Assembly (NCBI GenBank): GCA_944325585.1
Contig: CALVAS010000003.1
Location: forward strand, 1 to 49,627
Source: Candidatus Gastranaerophilales bacterium
Lineage (GTDB): Bacteria; Cyanobacteriota; Vampirovibrionia; Gastranaerophilales; Gastranaerophilaceae
DNA length: 49,627 nt
Direction: 5' to 3'
Made by a program: the position numbers and the translations under genes. Below, piece by piece: positions 8,529 to 16,090 of the stretch. Positions within the stretch are counted from its first letter, which is position 1, and every line of letters begins with the position of its first letter. The notes beneath the pieces were generated by a model. The model saw only the letters and a program-made list of their open reading frames with translations. It did not search any database and had not been told where the DNA came from.

Positions 8529-9461
8529 ATGAATAATTTATTTAAGTTTTTATTGCTCTGTGCAATACTCTCAAATACATTTACCCCTTGTTTTTCTGAA
8601 GCTGCTGCAAATCCGGCCGATGAGATAGCTCATTTGCCGCTTGCTGCACCGAAGGATGTTACTAAAGACGACAAAACAGAGACGTTGGAAGAGAATAATA
8701 GTCTGCCGCAGGCACAGAGCATGGCAGATGAGTATGAAAAAGAAAATGAAACCAAAGTTATCAATTTGGTTGATGAGGCAGAAACGGCTGCATGTCCTGA
8801 AAATCCTATTTTAGTACAACGAAGCGGAACTATTGAATCTTTCAAGTCCGCGTATAAATGTCTTGCAGGAAAAGAATTAACTGCAATGATGCTTGAGAAA
8901 GGACGGACTTTTGAGGTTAAGTCAATGCAGCCTATGTCTTATGAAGCGACGGGCGGAACAGAGGTTCAATTTGAATCGCTTTATCCGGAAAGGGTTTTTA
9001 TGCAGCGAGAGCCGGTAAAACTTGTTTTTACGGGTGAAATTGTCAAAAACAAGCCTCCCGGAAAAGGCGGTTCCAGCGGCACGTTAAAGGTTATGATTAA
9101 AAACGTTAAGCTGGAAAATATTACCTATCCGGCAGAAGCGTATATTACCAAAATGAATAAAAAAAGTGTTTTATTCGGTGCTGTTGCAGGCCCTTCAAAT
9201 TATAGGGATAATCTTGCGGATACAGCGAATAACGGAACTATACACACAATATATAAAGATCCTTGTAAGACAACGGCTGATGAGTGTGTGCATACAGCAG
9301 CAAAACCTTTTTATTTTTTAACAGGAGCACTTCTTCAAACGGCAGATTTGTTTATTGCACCGATTATTGCGTTTTTTGTTCCCGGTAATGAGGTTTATAT
9401 TCCGGAAGGAACTGAGTTTGAAATAAAATTGGAAAACGACATTCCAGTTTTGGAAATATAA
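8529..9461 (+). CDS. Exported hypothetical protein
   Basis: The protein has 310 residues with a signal peptide (cleavage probably after about residue 23-26, ending CFSEAAA). An acidic low-complexity stretch reaches to about residue 85. The main domain is beta-rich, and near the C-terminus there is a hydrophobic segment (FLTGALLQTADLFIAPIIAFF) before a final strand region. I do not recognise the family. The start is supported by an AAGGA site. It is monocistronic, followed by a structured-RNA candidate. Confidence 0.75.
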   Translation: MNNLFKFLLLCAILSNTFTPCFSEAAANPADEIAHLPLAAPKDVTKDDKTETLEENNSLPQAQSMADEYEKENETKVINLVDEAETAACPENPILVQRSGTIESFKSAYKCLAGKELTAMMLEKGRTFEVKSMQPMSYEATGGTEVQFESLYPERVFMQREPVKLVFTGEIVKNKPPGKGGSSGTLKVMIKNVKLENITYPAEAYITKMNKKSVLFGAVAGPSNYRDNLADTANNGTIHTIYKDPCKTTADECVHTAAKPFYFLTGALLQTADLFIAPIIAFFVPGNEVYIPEGTEFEIKLENDIPVLEI

Positions 9462-9565
9462 TTTCTAATAAAAAAAGGACTTAACATTTCTGTCAAGCCT
9501 TAGTATATCAAACGTGAAAACCATTGATATTTATAAATTGTACATAGTATTAAAGATGTAACTTA

Positions 9566-9571
9566 TATAAT
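9566..9571 (+). promoter_or_regulatory. -10 box of the candidate ncRNA
   Basis: A perfect TATAAT lies 6 nt before position 9577, which is the first base of the predicted closing helix. No good -35 is visible at the usual spacing; TTGTAC at 9538 is 22 nt away. Confidence 0.4.
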
Positions 9572-9576
9572 GAGAA

Positions 9577-9692
9577 TTATTATAGTCTGGGAAGTAAGCC
9601 TGTAATATTTTCAACCAAACCGCTGAAAGAAAAAATCTTGTCGCAACCCCGAAAAAGTGCTTGGATACTACAAGCTTACATAACTATAATAA
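9577..9692 (+). ncRNA. Candidate rod-like structured RNA, family not identified
   Basis: The ends pair perfectly for 10 bp (9577-9586 TTATTATAGT with 9683-9692). Inside, 9594-9604 pairs with 9669-9679 (10 of 11 bp), then CCAA (9615-9618) with TTGG (9661-9664), and CGCT with AGTG further in. The apical region is A-rich and includes CTTGTCGCAACCCC. The overall form is a single rod with internal loops, about 116 nt. It resembles 6S or SRP RNA in shape, but I see none of the conserved SRP tetraloop sequences and cannot assign 6S. A rod reads similarly on both strands; the promoter and terminator favour plus. Confidence 0.4.
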
Positions 9693-9757
9693 CCGTTTTC
9701 GTGCGGATTTTCACCACTCAAAAGAATAACTTTTAAACTAACAAATTAACAACTTGG

Positions 9758-9784
9758 AACTAATTCTTAAGGATTAGTTTTTAT
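9758..9784 (+). terminator. Intrinsic terminator, plus polarity
   Basis: AACTAATTC (9758-9766) and GGATTAGTT (9771-9779) form a 9-bp stem with one T-G pair and a TTAA loop, followed by a short T-run (9778-9782). It would end the candidate RNA. The stop codon of the convergent minus-strand gene lies inside the loop. Confidence 0.5.
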
Positions 9785-10531
9785 AATGTCATTTTTCTCC
9801 GAATCTGGTTTGTTTTTCATGTATCCGACAGCATAAATTATGAATACAAACCATATTAAATAAAACAAAAATAATATCGGGTCGTAATATGTGAAAATGC
9901 TGTTTATATGGTCTGTTGACATTATAAACCAGAATATAAAGCAGGTAATCCAAAATACGCTGTAAATCCATCGTTTGATTTTTGTGTTAAACGTCACAAA
10001 TGATAGTAAATTTATTACTGGATAATAAATGATACCTATAAAAATTATAAAACAGACTGCACTGAAAAGCGGAATTCCAAATGAATCTGCAGCCCAGTTG
10101 TAGACATATTTAACAATATCTGTCATGTATGCATTAACATAGCAAAAGCCCCATATCGGAAATGAAAGATTTATCCAGGGGTAAATAAAGGCTTTTCTTG
10201 TAAGTATTCTAATATTTCTAAATTTTTTAAATTCGGTTATTTTAAAAATCGCTGTGAAAGCGAAAAATGCTATAAATAACCCCCACAATTTGAAAATTTT
10301 GTTAAACACAAAATATTTCGGATTTATCAAATGCGCAACGGCACCATCGACTTCTTTCGACGTGACGCTCTGAGCAATTTGATTTGCCAGTTCTCGGTCA
10401 GTGTAAAATTGCGGCAGATGAAAGTTGCATCCGTATAATAGAATCAGAGTCAGTATTAGTACAATTAGACCCGAAACTATAATCGGATTGTTAAAAATTT
10501 TTTGAGTTCTTTCAATCAGTTTGTTGTTCAT
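9767..10531 (-). CDS. Multi-pass membrane protein, unknown
   Basis: This 254-residue protein has about six hydrophobic helices, rich in Phe, Ile, Trp and Tyr. The first helix (about 17-34) is followed by a ~50-residue soluble loop; the rest are packed toward the C-terminus. I recognise no family motif. Its start overlaps the end of the upstream membrane-protein gene by 20 bp, so the two are translationally coupled and may form a complex. Confidence 0.7.
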   Translation of the reverse strand: MNNKLIERTQKIFNNPIIVSGLIVLILTLILLYGCNFHLPQFYTDRELANQIAQSVTSKEVDGAVAHLINPKYFVFNKIFKLWGLFIAFFAFTAIFKITEFKKFRNIRILTRKAFIYPWINLSFPIWGFCYVNAYMTDIVKYVYNWAADSFGIPLFSAVCFIIFIGIIYYPVINLLSFVTFNTKIKRWIYSVFWITCFIFWFIMSTDHINSIFTYYDPILFLFYLIWFVFIIYAVGYMKNKPDSEKNDIIKTNP

Positions 10532-10859
10532 AAAATTTTTCCTCTAATCTTTTTTTATCAAGAAACCGGCTGATTAATTCCAATCCGATAATAAGAAATA
10601 TCAAGTCAAATGCAATTACTGCATATGGAAAGAAACCTAATGCACTGGCTTCCCAGCGTCCTGACATGACAAACAAACCAAAAGCAAAATCAAAGATCTT
10701 ATAAAGGATTGCTGCCGAGGTGTTGAACACTATTGCTATTAAACCGCTTGCAATGACGCGGGAAACTATGTATCCCACCGGAATCCACAGCAAAATATAC
10801 GAAATCTGAAGAATCGGAAATTCTAAATAAAAAGGTTTTTCTCTGAAGTTGTAATCCAT
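10512..10859 (-). CDS. Small membrane protein, unknown
   Basis: I place the start at 10859 (MDYNFREKP, 115 residues). This ATG lies exactly 6 nt after a TATTAT -10-like box and has no Shine-Dalgarno site, the same leaderless layout seen at other genes here; an in-frame ATG six codons upstream would lie before that start point. About three hydrophobic helices are present and the C-terminal end is charged (KKRLEEKFYEQQ). It is coupled to the larger membrane protein downstream by a 20-bp overlap. Confidence 0.65.
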   Translation of the reverse strand: MDYNFREKPFYLEFPILQISYILLWIPVGYIVSRVIASGLIAIVFNTSAAILYKIFDFAFGLFVMSGRWEASALGFFPYAVIAFDLIFLIIGLELISRFLDKKRLEEKFYEQQTD

Positions 10860-10978
10860 AGTAATATAATAACACAAATTTTAAAAAATGGAGATATTAT
10901 TAAAAAATATTAATTATAATATCCGTCCGCAAATCCGCCGAACTCGCATTCGGCTTGTTCTTGCCATTATCTTCCATA

Positions 10979-11009
10979 ATAAAAAAGTTCCACCCAAAAG
11001 GTGAAACTT
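10979..11009 (-). terminator. Intrinsic terminator after tRNA-Gly
   Basis: On the minus strand AAGTTTCACC pairs with GGTGGAACTT (one wobble), with a short TTTG loop, followed by TTTTTT. It lies directly 3' of the tRNA. Confidence 0.7.
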
Positions 11010-11016
11010 CTTTATT

Positions 11017-11089
11017 AGCGGAAGACGAGACTCGAACTCGCAACAACCTGCTTGGAAGGCAGGGACTCTAGCCATTGAGTTACTTCCGC
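11017..11089 (-). tRNA. tRNA-Gly (anticodon TCC)
   Basis: Reading the minus strand, the cloverleaf is complete: acceptor GCGGAAG/CTTCCGC, D-stem ACTC/GAGT, anticodon stem CCTGC/GCAGG with loop CTTCCAA (anticodon TCC), and T-arm GCGAG-TTCGAGT-CTCGT. The discriminator base is T and the CCA tail is not encoded. The length is 73 nt and an intrinsic terminator follows. Confidence 0.95.
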
Positions 11090-11202
11090 ATGTCGCGAAA
11101 TTTGATTGCATGAAAATCTTAATCCAAACATATTTTTTTTGCAAGATTTTTATTTTTTATGTTATTCTTTTTTAAAAGAGCAGAAAATATTGAGGTATGA
11201 AT

Positions 11203-12072
11203 ATGGATTTAATGGATAATATAATCAATTATTTGGAAAAACTCAACAAACTTCTTGAATCTACGCATTTTGATTTTCTTGTAGGCGTCGTTATCAATAT
11301 TTTCCTGATAATGCTTTTATTCAAAGTCGTTGATATGTTCAGTGCAAAACTAAAAGAACATGTTCTCGCAAAAGATTCAAAAAATCAATTAATTCAATTT
11401 ATACCGATTCTTGACAGAATTTTTAAAATCTTGATTGTATTTTTTATAGTAGCTTCATTCCTGCAAAGTTTCGGTTATTCTGTTTCATCACTAATAACAG
11501 GGTTCGGAATTACAGGTTTGGCAGTAGGTTTTGCTGCAAATGCAACTATTGCAAATGTTTTCGGTACTCTTTCAATATTCAGCGACAAAGCGTATAGAGT
11601 TGGTGATTATGTTATTGTAAACGGTGTTGAAGGCTATGTTGAAGATGTGAATTTGATGTCAACCAAAATAAGAACACTTGATAATTTTTTATATATTGTA
11701 CCGAACAGCAGCGCCTCAAACGGCAATATATGTAATATTACGGCCGCAAGAAAAAGAAGAATTAACGAAGTCTTTACGCTGACTTACGATACTTCGGATG
11801 AAAAGCTGGAAAAAGCAATACATATTCTGGAAAATATTCTTCATGAAAATAAAAATATTCATAATGATTATGTTGTATTTTTGGACACACTTTCTGAAAG
11901 TTCAATAGATATAAGATGCATTGCATACGCCAAAACAGGCTCTTATAACGAATGGAAAAAAATTCAATCTGCTTTCCTGCTTGAAGCAGTAAGACAATTC
12001 CGTGCAGAAGGTTTGGATTTTGCATTCCCGTCAACTTCCGTTTATGTTGAAAAATCCGGAAGCAACGCATGA
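11203..12072 (+). CDS. Small-conductance mechanosensitive channel, MscS family
   Basis: I prefer the ATG at 11203, with GAGG 7 nt upstream, over the one at 11197, where the spacing would be one base. The product is 289 residues. There are three membrane helices (about 25-45, 70-92, 98-125). The third carries the Gly/Ala-rich pore pattern GFGITGLAVGFAANATIANVFG, followed by the MscS beta-domain segment YRVGDYVIVNGVEGYVEDVNLMSTKIRTLDN split over two short stretches. MscS channels release solutes on hypo-osmotic shock. The stop overlaps the rlmH start by 4 bp. Confidence 0.92.
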   Translation: MDLMDNIINYLEKLNKLLESTHFDFLVGVVINIFLIMLLFKVVDMFSAKLKEHVLAKDSKNQLIQFIPILDRIFKILIVFFIVASFLQSFGYSVSSLITGFGITGLAVGFAANATIANVFGTLSIFSDKAYRVGDYVIVNGVEGYVEDVNLMSTKIRTLDNFLYIVPNSSASNGNICNITAARKRRINEVFTLTYDTSDEKLEKAIHILENILHENKNIHNDYVVFLDTLSESSIDIRCIAYAKTGSYNEWKKIQSAFLLEAVRQFRAEGLDFAFPSTSVYVEKSGSNA

Positions 12073-12539
12073 ATATAAAAATTATTGCACTCGGAAAATT
12101 AAAAGAGAAGTTTTTGAAAGACGGCGTTGAAGAATTTAAAAAACGTCTTATTCCTTATGCAACTTTTGACATTATAGAGATTCAGCCTGTTGAAATAAAA
12201 GACGAACATTTAATCGGCAAAGCACTGGATGAAGAAGCTGACAAGATTCTTTCTTATATCAAGTCCGGCTCATATGTAATTACTTTAGAAATTGATGGAA
12301 AGATGCTTTCATCTGAAAATTTTGCGGAAAAAATCAGCGAAATCACAAATTCAGGTATAAGTGAAATAATATTTGTAATCGGTTCCTCATACGGTCTTTC
12401 GCCAAAAATTTCAAAACGTGCAAATTTTAAATTAAGTCTTTCAAAAATGACATTTCTTCATCAATTTGCCAGACTGATTCTTGTTGAACAGATTTACAGG
12501 GCTTTTAAAATTATAAAAGGTGAAACCTACCATAAATAA
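12069..12539 (+). CDS. rlmH: 23S rRNA pseudouridine-1915 N3-methyltransferase RlmH
   Basis: The 156-residue length is exactly that of the RlmH SPOUT family. The SAM-binding knot motif appears as FVIGSSYGLS (usually IGGxxG), and the conserved KMTFLHQFARLILVEQIYRA block and the terminal GETYHK are intact. RlmH acts on the assembled 70S ribosome at helix 69. The Gly-to-Ser change in the knot loop is a mild variant. It overlaps mscS by 4 bp (ATGA). Confidence 0.95.
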   Translation: MNIKIIALGKLKEKFLKDGVEEFKKRLIPYATFDIIEIQPVEIKDEHLIGKALDEEADKILSYIKSGSYVITLEIDGKMLSSENFAEKISEITNSGISEIIFVIGSSYGLSPKISKRANFKLSLSKMTFLHQFARLILVEQIYRAFKIIKGETYHK

Positions 12540-12600
12540 AATTTACAATTTAATAAAACAGTGCTATACTTTGAAAGTAAAGTGTTTTTTGGAGAGAGAG

Positions 12601-14328
12601 ATGGAAAATTTTGAATTAAATTATTCACTTGAAGAATTAAAAAAACGTACTCATAAAGATTATTTAGCCACCAAGAAAATGCTGGATGTTGATGCCCCTG
12701 AATATTTAAATCTTGCAGACGGAGACAAAAAGGCATTGAAGAATCTTGTAAAGGCTGCGTTTTTCATTGAAAAAATCTATTATAAACTTGATAATAAGCA
12801 GAATACAGATTTTTATGATTATTTGGAGAAAGAAATTTTAAAAGGCAATGAGCGTGCCGAGTTAACTAAAATTCTTTTTCTTGCGCAGAAGGGGATGTGC
12901 GCAATCGACCGTGAATCTGTAAAAATTAATCTTGCAAAAGGTATAACTGAACTTCCGGGGAAAGGATTGTATCCGGAAGATTTAACAAAAGACGAATTTC
13001 ATAAGATTCTGATAAAAATGCTGAACGAAGGCAAGAAAGATGAAGTCCGCAAAATTCTTAATCAGCGTTCTGTTGTTTTAAGAAAAGAGGATGAACTTGA
13101 AGCAATTGATTATGTGAAATTTTTCAACGAAGATTTCAGAAAAGCTGCGGAAAAACTTGAGCTTGCGGCAGACACCTCAACAAATGACGAGTTTAACGAA
13201 TATTTGAGACTTCAGGCGGTCGCTTTGAGAGAAGCTGATCCGATGCTGGATGCATATGCTGACAAAAAGTGGGCAGAACTTCAGGATACACCGCTTGAAT
13301 TTACGATTACCCGCGAAAATTACGCGGATGAAATGACCGAAAGCGTAATTGAAAACGAGGAATTGAAAAAACTTCTTGAAGAGAATGATATTCCTGTGAT
13401 TTCAAAAGATTTTCTCGGCGCGCGTGTTGGTATTGTTAATAAAGACGGAACAAATGCGCTTTTAAAAATAAAAGAATTTCTTCCGCTTCTTGCGGCAAAC
13501 ATGCCCTATCATGAAGAATATGAACAGAATATTTCAAAGACAGACGATGCAAAACAGACCATGGTTGATGTTGATATTGTAGTTCTTGCAGGGGATGTCG
13601 GGGCTTATCGTGCAGGGATTACGCTGGCGGAAAATTTGCCGAATGACGACAAATTATCTCTTACAATCGGCGGCGGCAGACGGAATGTTTACCACAGACA
13701 AATCCGTTTTATTTCCGACCGCGAAAAACTTCAACGCAGACTTGATGCAACTTTAGACAAAGACCAGCATAAATATTATCTGGATGAAGCTGACCACTGG
13801 TTTACAATCGGGCATGAAAATACCCATTCTCTTGGGCCGAATAAAGGAACCGAGGCTTTGGGAAAATATAAAAGCATAATTGAAGAAAACAAAGCTGATA
13901 TGGGTGCTCTTGCTTTTCTTGATATTTTGGAAGAAAAAGGGATGTATTCGCATGAACAGGTTTTACAAATCATTGTTTCATTTGCGGCGGACAACTTTTT
14001 GAAATCCAAACCTACGCTTTCTCAGGCGCACCGTGTTCGTACGGTTATGCAGACAAAGTATTTCATTGAACACGGTGCAATCGTATTAAATGAAGATAAA
14101 AAAATCCATGTTAATATTGAAAAGATGATTCCGACAGCCAAAAAGATGCTTGAAGAAATTATCAGAATTCAAATTGACGGCGATTTTCAAAAAGGCGAAA
14201 AATATGTTCTTGACAATTTTGTCTGGACTGATGAAATGGAGATAATTTCGCAAAAACTTAAAGAAATTGATAAAAATCTGAACGGACGAACTGACTCTCC
14301 GCTTGCCGCAATGCTTTTGAAAAGTTGA
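12601..14328 (+). CDS. Metallopeptidase of the dipeptidyl-peptidase III (M49)-like family
   Basis: The start at 12601 has a GGAGAG site; an earlier in-frame ATG at 12520 overlaps rlmH and is less likely. The protein has 575 residues and no signal peptide. The zinc site is visible as HENTH (H405, E406, H409) in GHENTHSLGPN, with the second ligand motif EENKAD (E428/E429). Classical DPP III has a six-residue HExxGH motif; here the spacing is HExxH with a following SLGP, as in the Nudix-fused relatives. It probably cleaves small peptides in the cytosol. The substrate is not predictable from sequence. Confidence 0.82.
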   Translation: MENFELNYSLEELKKRTHKDYLATKKMLDVDAPEYLNLADGDKKALKNLVKAAFFIEKIYYKLDNKQNTDFYDYLEKEILKGNERAELTKILFLAQKGMCAIDRESVKINLAKGITELPGKGLYPEDLTKDEFHKILIKMLNEGKKDEVRKILNQRSVVLRKEDELEAIDYVKFFNEDFRKAAEKLELAADTSTNDEFNEYLRLQAVALREADPMLDAYADKKWAELQDTPLEFTITRENYADEMTESVIENEELKKLLEENDIPVISKDFLGARVGIVNKDGTNALLKIKEFLPLLAANMPYHEEYEQNISKTDDAKQTMVDVDIVVLAGDVGAYRAGITLAENLPNDDKLSLTIGGGRRNVYHRQIRFISDREKLQRRLDATLDKDQHKYYLDEADHWFTIGHENTHSLGPNKGTEALGKYKSIIEENKADMGALAFLDILEEKGMYSHEQVLQIIVSFAADNFLKSKPTLSQAHRVRTVMQTKYFIEHGAIVLNEDKKIHVNIEKMIPTAKKMLEEIIRIQIDGDFQKGEKYVLDNFVWTDEMEIISQKLKEIDKNLNGRTDSPLAAMLLKS

Positions 14329-14358
14329 GGGGCGGGGGTGAAACTCTGACAAACTTTT

Positions 14359-14397
14359 ATAAAAACCGCATGGACAATTAATGCTGTGCGGTTTTAT
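14359..14397. terminator. Bidirectional intrinsic terminator
   Basis: AAAACCGCA (14362-14370) and TGCGGTTTT (14387-14395) form a perfect 9-bp stem with T-rich and A-rich flanks. It can serve both the M49-like gene on plus and folE2 on minus. Confidence 0.75.
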
Positions 14398-14470
14398 AAA
14401 TCGTCTTATTTCCGTCTGCTTCGGCGTTTGCGTTTATAAAGCTCAGAAACTATTTTGAAAAACTCTGCCG

Positions 14471-15253
14471 TTAATCTTTGCTTTCTCTTTGATAAGCCCA
14501 TGCAGAATGATTGTGAATGCTTTCAAAGGCTTCGCATTCCACTTCAAATTCATTTACTATTTCGTCTTCTCTCAGCGTTACAACCACATCTCTAAGAACA
14601 TCTTCAACAAACTTCGGATTGTCCCAGGCCTTTTCAGTCACAAACTTTTCATCTTCTCGTTTTAAAAGCGGGTAAACAGGACAGCTGGCGCAGGATTCCA
14701 CCATATCAATCAAATCCTCTATCCAGATGTGTTTGTCTTCATCATACGAAACTCTCACTCTGATAAATGCTCTCTGGTTATGAGCACCGTTGTCAGAAAT
14801 CTCCTTTGAACACGGACAGAGCGTTGTAACAGGCACTTCCACCCCTAAAATAAATTTGTAACCGTTTTTGTCAATTGTTCCCTTAAATAAACAGTCAAAA
14901 CTCATAGGCGAAATCAGGTGTGTAACAGGAGATTTTTTGTCGACAAAATATGTGAACGTAAATTCCAATTCTCCGCTTTTTGCATCCAATCTCCGGATTA
15001 TTTCTTCCAGACATCCTTTTATATCGACTCCAAGAAGATTTTTGTTTCTCCACTCCGTCAAAACTTCAACAAATCTTGACATATGAGTGCCTTTATAGTC
15101 TCTGGGCAGCGAAACATTAACTTTTGCCTTTGCGCAGACAACCTGATTAGAGTTGTTTTTTCTCTGTATAATCAGCGGTAATTCAAGATGCTTAATCCCG
15201 ACTTTTTGAATATCAACGTTTCTTTCATCTTTTAAATTTTGAATGTCTTTCAT
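14471..15253 (-). CDS. folE2: GTP cyclohydrolase FolE2 (type IB)
   Basis: This 260-residue protein shows the FolE2 signatures: an N-terminal VGIKHLELPL segment, SFDCLFKGTI, TTLCPCSKEIS with the catalytic cysteine, and GAHNQRAFIRVRV. The enzyme converts GTP to dihydroneopterin triphosphate, the first step of folate biosynthesis. It tolerates zinc limitation better than FolE1. No riboswitch or Zur-like site was recognised upstream. It is monocistronic. folC, later in the same pathway, is at the other end of the window. Confidence 0.93.
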   Translation of the reverse strand: MKDIQNLKDERNVDIQKVGIKHLELPLIIQRKNNSNQVVCAKAKVNVSLPRDYKGTHMSRFVEVLTEWRNKNLLGVDIKGCLEEIIRRLDAKSGELEFTFTYFVDKKSPVTHLISPMSFDCLFKGTIDKNGYKFILGVEVPVTTLCPCSKEISDNGAHNQRAFIRVRVSYDEDKHIWIEDLIDMVESCASCPVYPLLKREDEKFVTEKAWDNPKFVEDVLRDVVVTLREDEIVNEFEVECEAFESIHNHSAWAYQRESKD

Positions 15254-15366
15254 ACTTCAATCCTATTGTTAATTTTTGTTAACCTAAACCACAAAAAATA
15301 GCAACTTTTTGGGAATAAGATACTTATTATAAATATATAAAGCTCTCTCTTCTTATTTAAACGGAT

Positions 15367-15405
15367 AGGCCTTGAAAAATTTAATCAAGGTCTTTTTTTT
15401 TTTTT
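15367..15405 (+). terminator. Strong plus-strand terminator with no assigned gene
   Basis: AGGCCTTGA (15367-15375) pairs with TCAAGGTCT (15385-15393) and is followed by a run of 13 T. Both flanking genes lie on the minus strand, so the hairpin has no plus-strand gene to serve. It may end a short unannotated RNA starting near 15330-15340, after TATAAA-like sequence. Confidence 0.6.
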
Positions 15406-15421
15406 GACTAAATATAAAACA

Positions 15422-15441
15422 AGCGGGCTTTTAAGCCCGCA
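15422..15441 (-). terminator. Terminator of the thioredoxin-like gene
   Basis: GCGGGC and GCCCGC form a GC-rich hairpin at 15423-15440, six bases past the stop codon of the minus-strand gene. It is followed on that strand by TTGTTTTATATTT. Confidence 0.65.
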
Positions 15442-15447
15442 ATAAAA

Positions 15448-15918
15448 TTATTTTTTTGATGCTTTATTCAACATATCTCTGATTCTCAAATATCTGTTCA
15501 ATTCAACCTTGAACTTCGGAAGGTTTTGATAAATCGCATTGTTTATTAAGATTCTGTTGTCATATTTCGGGTCAATTATGTAAACAGTAGGAAATCCGGT
15601 TAAAGCAACATCTTCAACCAATGCTCTGTTAATCGGATCTTCAGCATTCAACATAACAAAATTGTATTTTGTTCCGTAAAGCATGCTTAAAACTTTGTAT
15701 TTCGGCATAAATCTCAAACAATATCCGCACCAGTCAACATAAAATAATGCAAGTGCAGGTTTGTCACTCTCAAGAGCTTCTGAATATTGAATACCGATTT
15801 TGTAGTCTGACGGTTTTTCTTTTTTATCAAGCGCGCCCGTTGCAACTGCAAATCCGGCTGCTGATGTTAATATAACTACAAATAAAATTGCTAAAGTAAT
15901 TATTACTTTCTTTTTCAT
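15448..15918 (-). CDS. Membrane-anchored thioredoxin-like protein
   Basis: The 156-residue protein has an N-terminal membrane anchor (about 5-28), followed by a thioredoxin fold. The active site WCGYC is at about 63-67 and the cis-proline motif is GFPTVYI. It would face the periplasm or cell surface and act in thiol-disulphide exchange. The substrate is unknown; pilin-like proteins with several cysteines are encoded nearby, but the link is only an inference. A GAGGAGGA site and a TATAAT upstream support the start. Confidence 0.85.
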   Translation of the reverse strand: MKKKVIITLAILFVVILTSAAGFAVATGALDKKEKPSDYKIGIQYSEALESDKPALALFYVDWCGYCLRFMPKYKVLSMLYGTKYNFVMLNAEDPINRALVEDVALTGFPTVYIIDPKYDNRILINNAIYQNLPKFKVELNRYLRIRDMLNKASKK

Positions 15919-15993
15919 AATATCCTCCTCTTAAACATATATTATACAACAAATATATTTTTTTTAGTAATTTCATAAAACTTAACAAAAGAC

Positions 15994-16022
15994 TTGAAAA
16001 AGTATATACTATGATATATACT
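15994..16022 (+). promoter_or_regulatory. Promoter with overlapping dyad upstream of the sigma factor gene
   Basis: TTGAAA (15994-15999), a 17-nt spacer and TATACT (16017-16022) form a good sigma-70-type promoter. An inverted repeat, AGTATATA (16001-16008) and TATATACT (16015-16022), fills the spacer and covers the -10, so a dimeric regulator could block it. Confidence 0.6.
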
Positions 16023-16090
16023 AAATATATATCCAGAAAGAGTGTAAGTTGTTCTCGTGTAACAAAATTAAATAAGGAGTTTAAAAGAGT

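Larger units (their letters stand above)
9462..9766 (+). other. 305-bp intergenic region holding a candidate non-coding RNA
   Basis: No open reading frame of note exists here. The region contains a TATAAT (9566-9571), a long imperfect inverted repeat whose arms begin exactly where transcription should start, and the left part of a hairpin with a T-run. It therefore looks like an RNA gene rather than an empty spacer. Confidence 0.5.

Noticed and set aside
9577-9692. Assignment of the rod-like RNA as SRP (4.5S) RNA
   Set aside because: The conserved apical GGAA-type loop and the AGCAGCCA region of SRP RNA are absent on both strands.
10914-11144. 76-codon minus-strand frame over tRNA-Gly
   Set aside because: It runs through the tRNA and its terminator; an artefact of the tRNA sequence.
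14406-14501. 31-codon minus-strand frame (basic, ends RKRRSRRK) overlapping the folE2 end, reminiscent of a bS21 tail
   Set aside because: It has no ribosome site, overlaps the end of folE2 in another frame and is about half the length of bS21; probably chance.
15254-15360. preQ1 or other riboswitch upstream of folE2
   Set aside because: No conserved preQ1, THF or other aptamer sequence was recognised.
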